Origin: Betaproteobacteria bacterium
GTDB taxonomy: Bacteria; Pseudomonadota; Gammaproteobacteria; Burkholderiales; Casimicrobiaceae
Direction: 5' to 3'
Length of the DNA: 64,000 nt
Assembly: GCA_016717855.1 (NCBI GenBank)
Contig: JADKEV010000005.1
Coordinates: forward strand, 1 to 64,000
Below, in pieces: positions 10,556 to 20,123 of the stretch. The position numbers and the translations under genes were made by a program. Each line of letters starts with the position of its first letter. Positions within the stretch are counted from its first letter, which is position 1. Below the pieces are notes generated by a model. It was given only the letters and a program-made list of their open reading frames with translations, searched no databases and was not told the origin of the DNA.

Positions 10556-11938
10556 TCAGGCGAGACCCTTCTCTTTGACCATCGCCCAGGTGTCGTCGAG
10601 CGCCCGGCCGAAGCACGCCAGCATCTCGTCGATCTCGGAATCGGCAATGATCAGCGGCGGGCTGAAGGCGACGATGTCGCCGGCCATGGAGCGCAGGATC
10701 GCGCCGTGGTGTTGCGCACGGCGGACCAGGAAGGCCGCGACGCCCGCTTTCGGATCGAAGCTCTGCCTGGTCGCCTTGTCACGGACGATTTCGATCGCAC
10801 CGATGAGCCCTATGCCCCGCGCCTGGCCGACGAGCGGGTGATCGGCGTAGCTGCGCAGTCCCGCCTGCATTCGCGGGCCGACCCGGTTCACCTGCGCGAC
10901 GATGTCGAGTTCGTCGTAGATCTTCAGCGTTTCCAGCGCGACGGCCGCGGGGACCGGATGCGACGAGTAGGTGTAGCCATGGCCGAAGATCCCCAGCTTG
11001 TCGCTCTGCGCCAGCAGGATGTCGCAGACCTTGCCGGAGAGGAGGTTGGCCGAGATCGGGATGTAGCCGGCAGACAGCGCCTTCGCCACCGTGATGATGT
11101 CGGGCTGCAGGTTGAAGGTCTGCGACCCGAACATGCGGCCGGTCCGGCCGAAGCCGCAGATCACCTCGTCGACGACGAACAGGATGTCGTATTTCCTGAG
11201 TATCGGCTGGACGCGGTCAAAGTACGTCGCAGGGGGCACGATCACGCCGCCGGCGCCCATCACCGGTTCGGCGAAGAACGCGGCGACCGTGTCCGGGCCT
11301 TCGCGCAGGATCAGTTGCTCGAGATTCGCCGCCAGCCGCGCGGCGAACGCCTCCTCGTTCTCGCCGGGCTGCGCGCCACGATAGTAGTCCGGACAGTCGG
11401 TATGCAGGAAGCGGGCGATGGGCAGGTCGAAATCGTTGTGCGCGAACGCGAGCCCGGTGAGGCTGCCGCTGGCGATGGTGACCCCATGGTATGCGCGCTG
11501 GCGCGAAATGATCTTCTTCTTGCCCGGACGGCCAAGCGCATTGTTCATGTACCAGGCAAGCTTGACCGCCGTGTCGTTCGCCTCGGACCCCGAATTCGCG
11601 AACAGCGCCTTCGCCATGCCTGCGGGAGCCATGCCGACCAGGCGCTCCGCGAGTTCCGTGCTGATCGCCGGGACCTTGCCGGTGAAGCTGTGATAGAACG
11701 GCAACTCGCACATCTGCCGGTAGGCGGCCTCCGCGAGACGGCGCTCGGAAAAGCCGAGCGAGGCGCACCAGAGCCCCGCCATGCCTTCGAGGTAGCGCCT
11801 GCCTTCGTCGTCGTAAACGTAGACGCCTTCGCCGCGCGCGATGACCAGCGGCCCTTCGGTCTGGACCGTGCGCAGGTTGGTAGCGGGATGGAGGTGGAAA
11901 GCAAGATCGCGGCGCGCGGCCGGCGTGGTCAACGACAT
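10556..11938 (-). CDS. Class III pyridoxal-phosphate aminotransferase (omega-amino acid/diamine type)
   Basis: The start is taken at 11938 (MSLTTPAARRDLAFHLHP), giving about 460 residues, the usual length; the frame stays open 29 codons further upstream. Fold-type I features are clear: GVYVYDDEGRRYLEGMAGLW near the N-terminus, FANSGSEANDTAVK (phosphate-binding), LFVVDEVICGFGRTGR with the cofactor-binding Asp, and ITVAKALSAGY with the Schiff-base Lys at about 286. Such enzymes move amino groups from omega-amino acids, putrescine or beta-alanine to pyruvate. The substrate cannot be told from sequence. It is oriented towards the caspase gene and has no obvious operon partner. Confidence 0.88.
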   Translation of the reverse strand: MSLTTPAARRDLAFHLHPATNLRTVQTEGPLVIARGEGVYVYDDEGRRYLEGMAGLWCASLGFSERRLAEAAYRQMCELPFYHSFTGKVPAISTELAERLVGMAPAGMAKALFANSGSEANDTAVKLAWYMNNALGRPGKKKIISRQRAYHGVTIASGSLTGLAFAHNDFDLPIARFLHTDCPDYYRGAQPGENEEAFAARLAANLEQLILREGPDTVAAFFAEPVMGAGGVIVPPATYFDRVQPILRKYDILFVVDEVICGFGRTGRMFGSQTFNLQPDIITVAKALSAGYIPISANLLSGKVCDILLAQSDKLGIFGHGYTYSSHPVPAAVALETLKIYDELDIVAQVNRVGPRMQAGLRSYADHPLVGQARGIGLIGAIEIVRDKATRQSFDPKAGVAAFLVRRAQHHGAILRSMAGDIVAFSPPLIIADSEIDEMLACFGRALDDTWAMVKEKGLA

Positions 11939-12070
11939 CGGGGACTCCTCGGCGGGAACGGCATTGGGGGCATGCCGCACCATTGTTTGCGCTGGCACGG
12001 GATACGTCAATGCCTGCGCCGCCATTCCCCGCAGTCGGGCGCTCGCGAGATTTGCCCCGCGCGTTCTCCT

Positions 12071-12373
12071 TCAGGCCCGGCTGTGCTCGGTAAACACCGG
12101 CCGCACGCGCGCTCCGGTCAATCGCGCAAGCAACCGCTTGAAGAACGCACTGACGCTCGCGTGGACGCGCGCTCGCCGCAACGCCCGCAGGTCACGCGCG
12201 TGCATGAAGTAGTCATAGTCGGACCAGTACGACCGGTCTACGTATTCGGTATCGCGCAGCTGCGCTTCGCGTTCCTCGTTGGTGCTTCGCCGCCTGGTGA
12301 AGCCGGTAACGGTTGAAAATTCCAGCCCGCGCGAGGCGAGCAGGTACTGGATGCCGATGGTTGCCGATCTCAT
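12071..12373 (-). CDS. Small hypothetical protein, 100 residues
   Basis: ATG 12373 has a good ribosome site (AGGAG, six bases upstream). The protein is basic, with an acidic/aromatic core RDTEYVDRSYWSDYDYFMHA (about 41-60) and an Arg-rich tail. No signal peptide or membrane span is visible. I do not recognise the family. The ribosome site and the low-complexity-free core support a real gene. It lies 130 bases upstream of the aminotransferase on the same strand and might be co-transcribed. Confidence 0.5.
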   Translation of the reverse strand: MRSATIGIQYLLASRGLEFSTVTGFTRRRSTNEEREAQLRDTEYVDRSYWSDYDYFMHARDLRALRRARVHASVSAFFKRLLARLTGARVRPVFTEHSRA

Positions 12374-12723
12374 TGCGAACTCCTGAAAGACGATTGACCG
12401 GGTTGACTTCCCCGGGACGCGAAAGGACCATAGCCGAGCGCGCGATGCGCGGCCAATCGTTTGTCCTGATGCGCGCCATCACCAATTCCAATGCGCCAAA
12501 GTGCCGCAAGGTGATGTCGGATTGGCGTGCGGTTCCGCACAGGTGTAAGTGACTACTCTCTCGGTAAACAGCACCGATCAAGTGCGTTGCGCCGACCCCA
12601 ATTAGAGTTTGCTTTCAAGAAGAAGGAGCCTGCGCTGGTGCGGTGACCCACGTTCCTGGCCGCGGCCGGCCCGCGTATCATGTCGTTCGCCGCCGCCATT
12701 TTTCATCACGCCACACGAGTCCC
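12374..12723. other. Divergent intergenic region upstream of lhr
   Basis: About 350 bases separate the divergent small gene and the Lhr helicase gene. The helicase frame is open upstream to 12643, but that stretch is Arg/His-rich and unlike the family, so it is treated as untranslated. No other feature was recognised. Confidence 0.4.
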
Positions 12724-15700
12724 ATGCCCGCATTCCACCCCGCAGTCGCCGCCTGGTTCGGCCGCGCCTTCGCCGCGCCGACGCCGGCCCAGCTCCAGGC
12801 CTGGCCGGCGATCCAGTCCGGCCGCGACACGCTGATCGCGGCGCCGACCGGGTCGGGCAAGACGCTGGCCGCGTTCCTGGCCGCGATCGACGATCTGGTG
12901 CGCAAGAGTGCCGACGGGCCGCTGCCCGACGAAACCGCGGTCGTGTACGTGTCGCCGCTGAAGGCGCTGTCCAACGATATCCGCCTCAACCTCGAGGCGC
13001 CGATCGCCGGCATCCGCGAAGAGTTGCAGCGCCTCAACCTGCCCGACGTCGAGATCCGCACCTTCGTGCGCACCGGCGACACGCCGCAGGCCGAGCGGAA
13101 CCTGATGAAGAAGCGCGCCCCGCACATCGTCGTCACCACACCCGAGTCGCTCTACATCCTGCTGGGCTCCGAATCCGGCCGCGACATGCTGGCGACGACG
13201 CGGACCGTCATCGTCGACGAAATCCATGCGATCGCTTCATCCAAGCGCGGCAGCCACCTGGCGCTGTCGCTGGAGCGGCTCGACGTGCTGGCCGGCCGGC
13301 GGCCGAACCGGATCGGGCTGTCGGCGACGCAGAAACCGATCGAGGAAGTCGCGCGCTTCCTGGTCGGCGCGACGGCCGATGGCGCGCCGCGCGAATGCAC
13401 GATTATCGACACCGGCCACATCCGCCGCCGCGACCTCGATGTCGTGGTGCCGCCCTCGCCGCTCGAAGCGGTCATGTCCAACGCGGTCAAGGAAGAAGTC
13501 TACGAACAGCTCACCGCGCTGATCCGCGAGCACAGCACGACGCTGATCTTCGTCAACACCCGGCGGATGGCCGAGCGCGCGGCGCGGCACCTGGGCGAGC
13601 GCCTGGGCAAGGCCGCGGTCGCGGCGCACCACGGCAGCCTGTCGCGCGAACACCGGCTGGACGCCGAGCAGCGCTTGAAGCGGGGCGAGCTGCAGGTGCT
13701 GATCGCCACCGCGTCGCTGGAGCTGGGCATCGACATCGGCGACGTGGACCTGGTCTGCCAGATCGGCTCGCCGCGCTCGATCGCCGCGTTCCTGCAGCGG
13801 GTCGGGCGCTCCGGCCACGCGGTCGGCGCGACGCCCAAGGGCCGGCTGTTTCCGCAATCGCGCGACGACCTGATCGAATGCACGGCGCTGCTCGACTGCG
13901 TGCGCCGCGGCGAGCTCGACGCGCTGATCGTGCCCCACCAGCCGCTCGACGTGCTCGCGCAGCAGATCGTCGCCGAAGTCGCGTGCCAGGACTGGAAGGA
14001 AGACGCGCTGTTCGCGCTGATCCGGCAGGCATGGCCTTATCGCGCGGTCACGCAGGTAGAGTTCTCCGCCGTGGTACGAATGCTGGCCGACGGCTACGTC
14101 ACGCGCGTCGGCACGCGCGGGGCCTACCTGCATCGCGACGCGGTCAACGGCATGCTGCGCGCCCGGCGCGGCGCGCGGCTGACCGCGATCACCTCGGGCG
14201 GCACGATCCCCGACAACGCCGATTACGAAGTCATCCTCGAGCCGCAGGCGCTGCGCGTGGGGACGATCAACGAGGACTTCGCGATCGAGAGCCTGGCCGG
14301 CGACATCTTCCAGCTGGGCAACGTGTCGTACCGGATCCTGCGCGTCGAACGCGGGCGCGTCCGGGTGGAGGACGCGAAGGGCGTGCCGCCGAACATCCCG
14401 TTCTGGCTGGGCGAAGGCGCGGGGCGTAGCGACGAACTCTCGTTCGCGGTGTCGCGCTTCCGCGAGGAGATCGCGCGGCAGCTGGAGACCAGTCCGGAGG
14501 CGGCGCTGCGCTGGCTCTGCGAGGATATCGGGCTCGCGCCGGCCGCCGCGCAGCAGATCGTCGACTACCTCGCTGCGGCGCGCATCGCGCTGGGCGTGAT
14601 GCCGACGCAGCGCGACATCGTGATGGAGCGCTTCTTCGACGAGTCGGGCGGCACGCAGCTGGTGATCCACTCGCCCTACGGAAGCAGGATCAACCGCGGC
14701 TGGGGACTCGCGCTGCGCAAGCGCTTCTGCCGCAAGTTCAACTTCGAGCTGCAGGCGGCGGCGACCGAGGATTCGATCGTGCTCTCGCTCTCGACCAGCC
14801 ACAGCTTCCCGCTGGAGGAAGTCGCCCGTTATCTGAATTCGAAATCGGTGCGCGAAGTGCTGATCCAGGCGATGCTGGTGGCGCCGATGTTCCCGGCGCG
14901 CTGGCGCTGGGCCGCGACGACCGCGCTGGCGCTGCCGCGCTTCCGCGGCGGCAAGAAGGTGCCGCCGCCGATCCAGCGGATGGTGGCCGAGGATCTGCTG
15001 GCTGCCGTCTTCCCGGATCAGGTCGCGTGCGCGGAGAACCTGGTCGGCGAGCGCGTCGTCCCCGATCATCCGCTGGTCACGCAGACCGTGCACGACTGTC
15101 TCTACCAGGCGATGGACATCGAGGGGCTGGAGCGGCTGCTGCGCGCGATCGAAGCGGGCGACGTCCGCGTGATCGCGCGCGACACCGTCGAGGCATCGCC
15201 GCTGGCGATGGAGGTGCTCTCCGCCGCGCCGTACGCGTTCCTCGACGATGCGCCGCTGGAAGAGCGGCGCACGCAGGCGGTGATGGGCCGGCGCTGGCTG
15301 GATGCCGACAGCGCGAGCGACCTGGGCAGGCTGGATGCGGCGGCGATAACGCGCGTGCGCGAAGAAGCGTGGCCGCCGGCGCGCAGCGCGGACGAACTGC
15401 ATCAGGTCCTGATGGAAACGGAGTTCCTGACCGGCGCGGAACTGGACGCGTCCGAACGCTGGCCCGAGTTCGCGGCGCAGCTCGCCGCCGGCAGGCGCGC
15501 GACGTGGCTGCGCGCGGCGGGCAAGGCGCTCTTCATCGCGACCGAACGGCTGCCGCTGTTCCAGGCGCTGTACGCGGCGCTGACGCTGGAGCCGGAGGTC
15601 GCCGTGCCGGTCGAATTCGCCGCGGTCGCCTGGACGCGCGAGGACGCGCTGGTGCAGATCGCGCGCGGCCGGCTGGGCGCGCTGGGGCCGGTGACGGCCG

Positions 15701-17172
15701 CGGCGCTGGCTGCGCCTCTCGCTGTGCCGGTCCCGCATGTCGATGCGGCGCTGATCCGGCTCGAAGTCGAAGGCGTCGTGATGCGCGGGCGCTTCTCGCC
15801 GGACGCGGGCGGCATCGAGTGGTGCGACCGGCGGCTGCTCGCGCGCATCCACCGCTACACGGTCAAGCGCCTGCGCCAGGAAATCGAGCCGGTCGAGCCG
15901 CGCGACTTCATGCGCTTCCTGTTCGAGTGGCAGCGCGTGGCGCCCGGAACCGGCGTCGAGGGGCCGGATGCGCTGGCCGCGATCCTGGCGCAATTGGAAG
16001 GCTACGAGGCGCCCGCGGCTTCATGGGAAAGCGAGATCCTGCCCGCGCGATTGAAGGGCTACGACTTCACCTGGCTCGATGACCTGTGCCTCTCCGGACG
16101 CGTGGTCTGGACCCGGCTCAGCCCGCCCGCGGCGAATCCGCAGCGCGAGCACGCGGGCGGCCCGGTGCGCACGACGCCGATCGCGCTGCTGCAGCGGCGC
16201 AACATCGGCTTGTGGACGGCGCTGGGCAGGAACGACCACGCCGACGCGTTGCCGCTGTCGGCGCGGGCGCGGGGCTTGTTCGACTACCTGACGCGGCACG
16301 GCGCTTCGTTCTTCGATGAACTCCTGGGCGGCGCGCGGCTGCTGCGCTCGCAACTGGAAGAGGCGCTGGGCGAACTGGTCGCGGTGGGCCTGGTGACGTC
16401 GGACAGCTTCATGGGTCTGCGCGCGCTGTTGCTGCCCTCGGACGAGCGCAATACCAATGCGCGGCGGGCGCGGCGCGGGCGGCGCGGGTTGCTGGGGATC
16501 GACGACGCGGGGCGATGGAGTTTGACGCGGCGGGCGGCGGGCTCGCTCACCGACGCAGCCGTGCCGTCTTCGGCAGCTGACGCCGTGGCGACCGTTCCCA
16601 TGTCGGCGGCCATCGGCGCGAGCGGGACAACGATCACCGGCTTCGCGACGGCGGGCACGCGGCCGGTGGCGCCCACGATCGCGGCGAAGCCCCCGCAGGA
16701 AGCCGTCGAACACATCGCCTGGACCCTGCTCAAGCGCTATGGCGTCGTCTGCTGGCGGATGCTCGAGCGGGAAGCGGCATGGCTGCCCCCGTGGCGCGAT
16801 TTGTTGCGCGTCTATCACCGGCTCGAAGCGCGCGGCGAGATCCGCGGCGGCCGCTTCATAGCCGGCCTCTCCGGCGAGCAATTCGCGCTGCCCGACGCGG
16901 TGGGACTGCTGCGCAAGGTCAGGAAGCAGCCAGCCGACGGCGCGCTGGTCGCCATCTGCGGCGCCGATCCGCTCAACCTGCTGGGCAGCGTCATCCCCGG
17001 CGGCAAGGTCCCCGCCCTCACCGGCGCGCGCATCCTGTTCCGCGACGGCGTGCCCATCGCCACGCTGATCGCCCGCGAAGTGAGCTACCTGGAACAACTG
17101 GGGCCGGGTGAGGAGTGGGCGATGAAAAAGTTGCTGCTGCGTGACCACTCCAGCCTTGTTTCCTCCGCGTAG
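12724..17172 (+). CDS. lhr: Lhr-type DEAD/DEAH-box ATP-dependent helicase
   Basis: ATG 12724 (MPAFHPAVAAWFGRAF) matches the usual Lhr start and gives 1482 residues, the length of the long bacterial Lhr form. Helicase motifs run in order: Walker A APTGSGKT (40-47), VSPLKALSND, VTTPESLYILL, motif II VDEIHA (about 165), LSATQ, then motif V/VI ATASLELGIDIGD and QRVGRSGH. The winged-helix/Lhr core follows, and a long C-terminal half ends with a DNA-glycosylase-associated Lhr extension. Lhr is a cytosolic 3'-5' DNA/RNA helicase linked to repair. The Ala/Thr-rich linker near 1280-1330 varies in the family. The stop codon TAG (17170-17172) lies inside the first REP-like element. Confidence 0.93.
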   Translation: MPAFHPAVAAWFGRAFAAPTPAQLQAWPAIQSGRDTLIAAPTGSGKTLAAFLAAIDDLVRKSADGPLPDETAVVYVSPLKALSNDIRLNLEAPIAGIREELQRLNLPDVEIRTFVRTGDTPQAERNLMKKRAPHIVVTTPESLYILLGSESGRDMLATTRTVIVDEIHAIASSKRGSHLALSLERLDVLAGRRPNRIGLSATQKPIEEVARFLVGATADGAPRECTIIDTGHIRRRDLDVVVPPSPLEAVMSNAVKEEVYEQLTALIREHSTTLIFVNTRRMAERAARHLGERLGKAAVAAHHGSLSREHRLDAEQRLKRGELQVLIATASLELGIDIGDVDLVCQIGSPRSIAAFLQRVGRSGHAVGATPKGRLFPQSRDDLIECTALLDCVRRGELDALIVPHQPLDVLAQQIVAEVACQDWKEDALFALIRQAWPYRAVTQVEFSAVVRMLADGYVTRVGTRGAYLHRDAVNGMLRARRGARLTAITSGGTIPDNADYEVILEPQALRVGTINEDFAIESLAGDIFQLGNVSYRILRVERGRVRVEDAKGVPPNIPFWLGEGAGRSDELSFAVSRFREEIARQLETSPEAALRWLCEDIGLAPAAAQQIVDYLAAARIALGVMPTQRDIVMERFFDESGGTQLVIHSPYGSRINRGWGLALRKRFCRKFNFELQAAATEDSIVLSLSTSHSFPLEEVARYLNSKSVREVLIQAMLVAPMFPARWRWAATTALALPRFRGGKKVPPPIQRMVAEDLLAAVFPDQVACAENLVGERVVPDHPLVTQTVHDCLYQAMDIEGLERLLRAIEAGDVRVIARDTVEASPLAMEVLSAAPYAFLDDAPLEERRTQAVMGRRWLDADSASDLGRLDAAAITRVREEAWPPARSADELHQVLMETEFLTGAELDASERWPEFAAQLAAGRRATWLRAAGKALFIATERLPLFQALYAALTLEPEVAVPVEFAAVAWTREDALVQIARGRLGALGPVTAAALAAPLAVPVPHVDAALIRLEVEGVVMRGRFSPDAGGIEWCDRRLLARIHRYTVKRLRQEIEPVEPRDFMRFLFEWQRVAPGTGVEGPDALAAILAQLEGYEAPAASWESEILPARLKGYDFTWLDDLCLSGRVVWTRLSPPAANPQREHAGGPVRTTPIALLQRRNIGLWTALGRNDHADALPLSARARGLFDYLTRHGASFFDELLGGARLLRSQLEEALGELVAVGLVTSDSFMGLRALLLPSDERNTNARRARRGRRGLLGIDDAGRWSLTRRAAGSLTDAAVPSSAADAVATVPMSAAIGASGTTITGFATAGTRPVAPTIAAKPPQEAVEHIAWTLLKRYGVVCWRMLEREAAWLPPWRDLLRVYHRLEARGEIRGGRFIAGLSGEQFALPDAVGLLRKVRKQPADGALVAICGADPLNLLGSVIPGGKVPALTGARILFRDGVPIATLIAREVSYLEQLGPGEEWAMKKLLLRDHSSLVSSA

Positions 17173-17313
17173 GATGGGTGGAGCGCAGCGATACCCATCG
17201 GGTCGACTCGCATGTTGCCGCATTCAACGACTTCGGCCTCCATTTGCGCGACACCCCTTCGTCTCTCTTCGAATTGCCCATGATGGGTATCGCTTCGCTC
17301 CACCCATCCTACG
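17169..17313. repeat. REP-like hairpin pair (locus C)
   Basis: Two inverted copies of one ~31-bp unit lie at 17169-17199 and 17282-17313. Each has GATGGGT and ACCCATC arms around a GGAGCG-type centre, so each can fold by itself, and the pair can also fold together. The outer ends read GTAGGA and TCCTAC. The first copy supplies the lhr stop codon and may act as an RNA-stabilising or terminating hairpin. The same unit occurs near 21.95, 27.5, 60.7 and 62.6 kb. Confidence 0.85.
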
Positions 17314-17345
17314 AGTGACGCGTGTGGCTACCAATCGCTGTTGAA

Positions 17346-18191
17346 ATGACTTCCATCGCAAACTCGCCACGGGATGCCCTCGACGCCTTCGTCCGCGCCC
17401 ATCCGCGGCTGTTCGTTCTGACGGGCGCGGGGGTGAGCACGGGCTCCGGGATTCCGGGCTATCGCGATCACGACGCCCGCTGGCAGCGCCGGCAGCCGGT
17501 GACGCATCAGGATTTCGTGCGCAGCGATGCGGCGCGCCGCCGTTACTGGGCGCGCAGCATGGCCGGCTGGCCGCTGATGGCGAACGCGGCGCCCAATGCC
17601 GCGCACCAGGCGCTGGCGCGGCTGGAGCGGGCGGGCCGGATCGCGCAACTGGTGACCCAGAACGTGGACGGCCTGCACCAGCGTGCCGGTAGTGCGCGCG
17701 TGATCGAATTGCACGGGAACATCCATGGGGTCGTCTGCCTGGATTGCCGGGCGCCGCTGCGCCGCGCCGACTTGCAGGCCCGGCTCGAGGCCGCGAATCC
17801 CGCATTTGCCGGCCGGACCGCGCGCGTCGCGCCCGACGGGGATGCGGAGGTGGAGCAGGACTTCGATGGTTTCACGGTGCCCACCTGCCCGCTATGCGGC
17901 GGCACGCTCAAGCCGGATGTCGTGTTCTTCGGCGCCAACGTTCCGCGCCCGCTCGCGGCCGGCGCGCTGGATGCGCTGGAGGAGGCCGATGCGGTGCTGG
18001 CCATCGGCTCCACGCTGATGGCGTACTCGGGTTACCGCTTTTGCGAGCACGCCCATGCGGCGGGCAAGCCGGTCGCCGCGATCAACCTGGGCCGCACGCG
18101 CGCCGATGCGTTGCTGGAACTCAAGATCGAGGAAGACTGCGCGGCGGTGCTGACCGCGCTGGCGGAGCGGCTGTCCGCTGCGTTCCGCTAG
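17346..18191 (+). CDS. Sir2-family NAD-dependent protein deacylase (sirtuin)
   Basis: Start chosen at ATG 17346 (MTSIANSPRDAL), 281 residues. Sirtuin motifs are complete: TGAGVSTGSGIPGYRD (NAD site), TQNVDGLHQRAG, the catalytic histidine in ELHGNIHG, a zinc site from VCLDC and CPLCGG, and late NAD motifs IGSTLMAYSG and AINLG. It resembles class II (SIRT4-like) sirtuins of proteobacteria. The cytosolic enzyme removes acyl groups from lysines using NAD. It is separated from lhr by the REP pair and is probably transcribed alone. Confidence 0.92.
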   Translation: MTSIANSPRDALDAFVRAHPRLFVLTGAGVSTGSGIPGYRDHDARWQRRQPVTHQDFVRSDAARRRYWARSMAGWPLMANAAPNAAHQALARLERAGRIAQLVTQNVDGLHQRAGSARVIELHGNIHGVVCLDCRAPLRRADLQARLEAANPAFAGRTARVAPDGDAEVEQDFDGFTVPTCPLCGGTLKPDVVFFGANVPRPLAAGALDALEEADAVLAIGSTLMAYSGYRFCEHAHAAGKPVAAINLGRTRADALLELKIEEDCAAVLTALAERLSAAFR

Positions 18192-18220
18192 CGCGACGTC
18201 CCACGCGCGCCGGCGCCGCC

Positions 18221-19876
18221 CTACGAAACCCGCAGCCGCCGGATGAGGACGTCGATGATGTCTTCGCCACTTCCGGAGCGCAGCCGATGCTCGCTCAGCA
18301 TCCGGATGAGCTCCGGCCTGGCGATGGCCTTGTAATCCGAACGAAGCAGGATGCCGGCGATCGCCCTTTGCACGCTGGCGGACTCGGACGAGGCGAAGAG
18401 GCGCACCAGTTCCTCCAGGCTCTGCCGGTCGGAAATGTAGTGATGGGCGAGCGTATCGAGAGCACGGACCTTCGCGTCCCCATCGGGCATGCGCTCGATG
18501 GACATCGCGACCGCGCGCAACTCGGCCACATCGGCGATCGGACGGTGCCGGAAGTAGACCTGGGCGACTTGCACGTCCTGCGGGTCGGAACTGGTCAGCG
18601 CCTGCAGCACGCGCGCGTGTCCTTCGGCGCTACCCACGCAGGCCAGCGCCGCATTCTGCGCCGCCTTGTCCGCCAGCGCGGGCGTGAGCGCCAGGCGGTG
18701 CAGTTCCGGATTCAGCGCATGATCGCTGTTGAGCGAACAGACGAAATTCACCTCGGCCGGACCCATGGACTTCCTCGCCAGCACGTCGTTGACAACCTGG
18801 ACCAGCTCGTCGCGTTGCTCTCCGGGCGCGAGCCAGCCGAACTCGCCTGCCAGCTTGACCATCCGGGCGCGGATCGGGGGCCGCTCCGTTTCGCGGACCA
18901 GCGCCAGATAGCGGTCGCGCGCGGCCCGATCCCGGGCAATGCCGTCGAGCCCGACGGCCATCGCCGGCGCTTGCCGTTCTTCGTCGGTCAATCCAGCCGA
19001 GAACTTCTCGATGCGATCGAAGAACGTGCGCACGTCCGCCGCGTTGCGGTTCATGATCTGATGAATGAAGTCGAGTTTCTGCGCCGGCGCCAGGCGCTGG
19101 TCGAAGAACCGGCAGACTTCATCGCGGTAGCCGGCTTGCGGATCGGTGTCGCGCATGCCGCTGGCCACGGCCAGCGAGCTGCCGGTGAAGTGGCCGAGCA
19201 GCCTGGCGCTCACCTTGCCGCTGCCCAATTCTCCCGTCGAGGCCGACTGGAAGTAGCGGCTCAGGACCCCTGCCGCGTCCTTGCCCACCGGCGCCTTCGA
19301 GGAGAAACCGTAGATCACCGGCACATCGGAAAATATCCGGCGCATCCGGTCGCGGCTGGTCTCGCCCTGACGACCGTTCGTCGCGCGCGATTGGCGCCCG
19401 TCTTCGGCGCGCGTGCGCTCCGAACGGACCAGGCTGCGCGCGATCTCTGCGGAGTCGGCTTCGACGACTTCGCTGTTCAGCGTGTTGCAGCCGAACAGAT
19501 AGACCTCCTTCAGCTTCGAGAACAAGCCGGGGCACGTGTCGCTGCACGAGACCCGCTCCATTTCATCGACCGGCAGGAACTCCTGGGTGTCGATCGCTTC
19601 GGAGAAGAAGTTGGTGCCGGCGAAGTGGCCGGAGATGATCAGGACGTCGCACTGGGTCCGCTTCTGGCAAGCCGATGCCAGCCAGTCGGGGCGGCCGTGC
19701 TCCACCAGTTCGACGAACTCGAATTTGTCCCGGGGCAACTTCTGCCGAAACATGTCCTTTTCGTCGGCGGAGTTGACCGTGATCGTGCAGACCGTCTTCC
19801 TGTCGGCCAATGCGGCGCCGCCCGACAGGGCCGCGAGCAAGGCGAAAAGGAGTGCGAGGCGGAAAGCGGGGGCCAT
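18221..19876 (-). CDS. Secreted caspase/CHAT-like protein with HEAT-like tail, paralogue 1
   Basis: 551 residues with a signal peptide (MAPAFRLALLFALLAALSGGAALA). I know no named family for it. The N-terminal domain begins VCTITVNSADEKD. CDVLIISGHFAGTNFF (H84) and KEVYLFGCNTLN (C130) are placed like the His/Cys dyad of clan CD (caspase/CHAT) proteases: each follows a hydrophobic strand, 46 residues apart. VSCSDTCPG between them is cysteine-rich. The middle is helical, and the last 130 residues (VLQALTSSD, LRAVAMSIERMPD, ELVRLFASSES, RAIAGILLRSDY) look like HEAT/Armadillo helices. A tandem paralogue lies upstream on the same strand. Protease activity is inferred, not shown. Confidence 0.75.
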   Translation of the reverse strand: MAPAFRLALLFALLAALSGGAALADRKTVCTITVNSADEKDMFRQKLPRDKFEFVELVEHGRPDWLASACQKRTQCDVLIISGHFAGTNFFSEAIDTQEFLPVDEMERVSCSDTCPGLFSKLKEVYLFGCNTLNSEVVEADSAEIARSLVRSERTRAEDGRQSRATNGRQGETSRDRMRRIFSDVPVIYGFSSKAPVGKDAAGVLSRYFQSASTGELGSGKVSARLLGHFTGSSLAVASGMRDTDPQAGYRDEVCRFFDQRLAPAQKLDFIHQIMNRNAADVRTFFDRIEKFSAGLTDEERQAPAMAVGLDGIARDRAARDRYLALVRETERPPIRARMVKLAGEFGWLAPGEQRDELVQVVNDVLARKSMGPAEVNFVCSLNSDHALNPELHRLALTPALADKAAQNAALACVGSAEGHARVLQALTSSDPQDVQVAQVYFRHRPIADVAELRAVAMSIERMPDGDAKVRALDTLAHHYISDRQSLEELVRLFASSESASVQRAIAGILLRSDYKAIARPELIRMLSEHRLRSGSGEDIIDVLIRRLRVS

Positions 19877-20123
19877 GGTTCTTCGGTATCTGGCCCGCCC
19901 CGGCGCGGCATGATGCCGGTGACCGTGCGGAACAATTCCACATTACCGCGACGGCGAAATTTTCTCTGTGCGATGGAACACGTACGATGCGAGAGCGTGG
20001 CGCCGGCAGGCAGCCGGCACGGGCGGCCTGCCCGGGGCCTGCCGGACAACGCATCGCCGGAGTGGCGGTCGCGCCGCGTCCCGGCCGTCGGGATCGCCGC
20101 CGCGATGCTGGTTTGGTTCCGCT

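Noticed and set aside
13237..15993. 918-codon open frame antisense to lhr
   Set aside because: Low-complexity Arg/Gln/His-rich translation typical of the antisense of a GC-rich gene; lhr on the plus strand has all family motifs.
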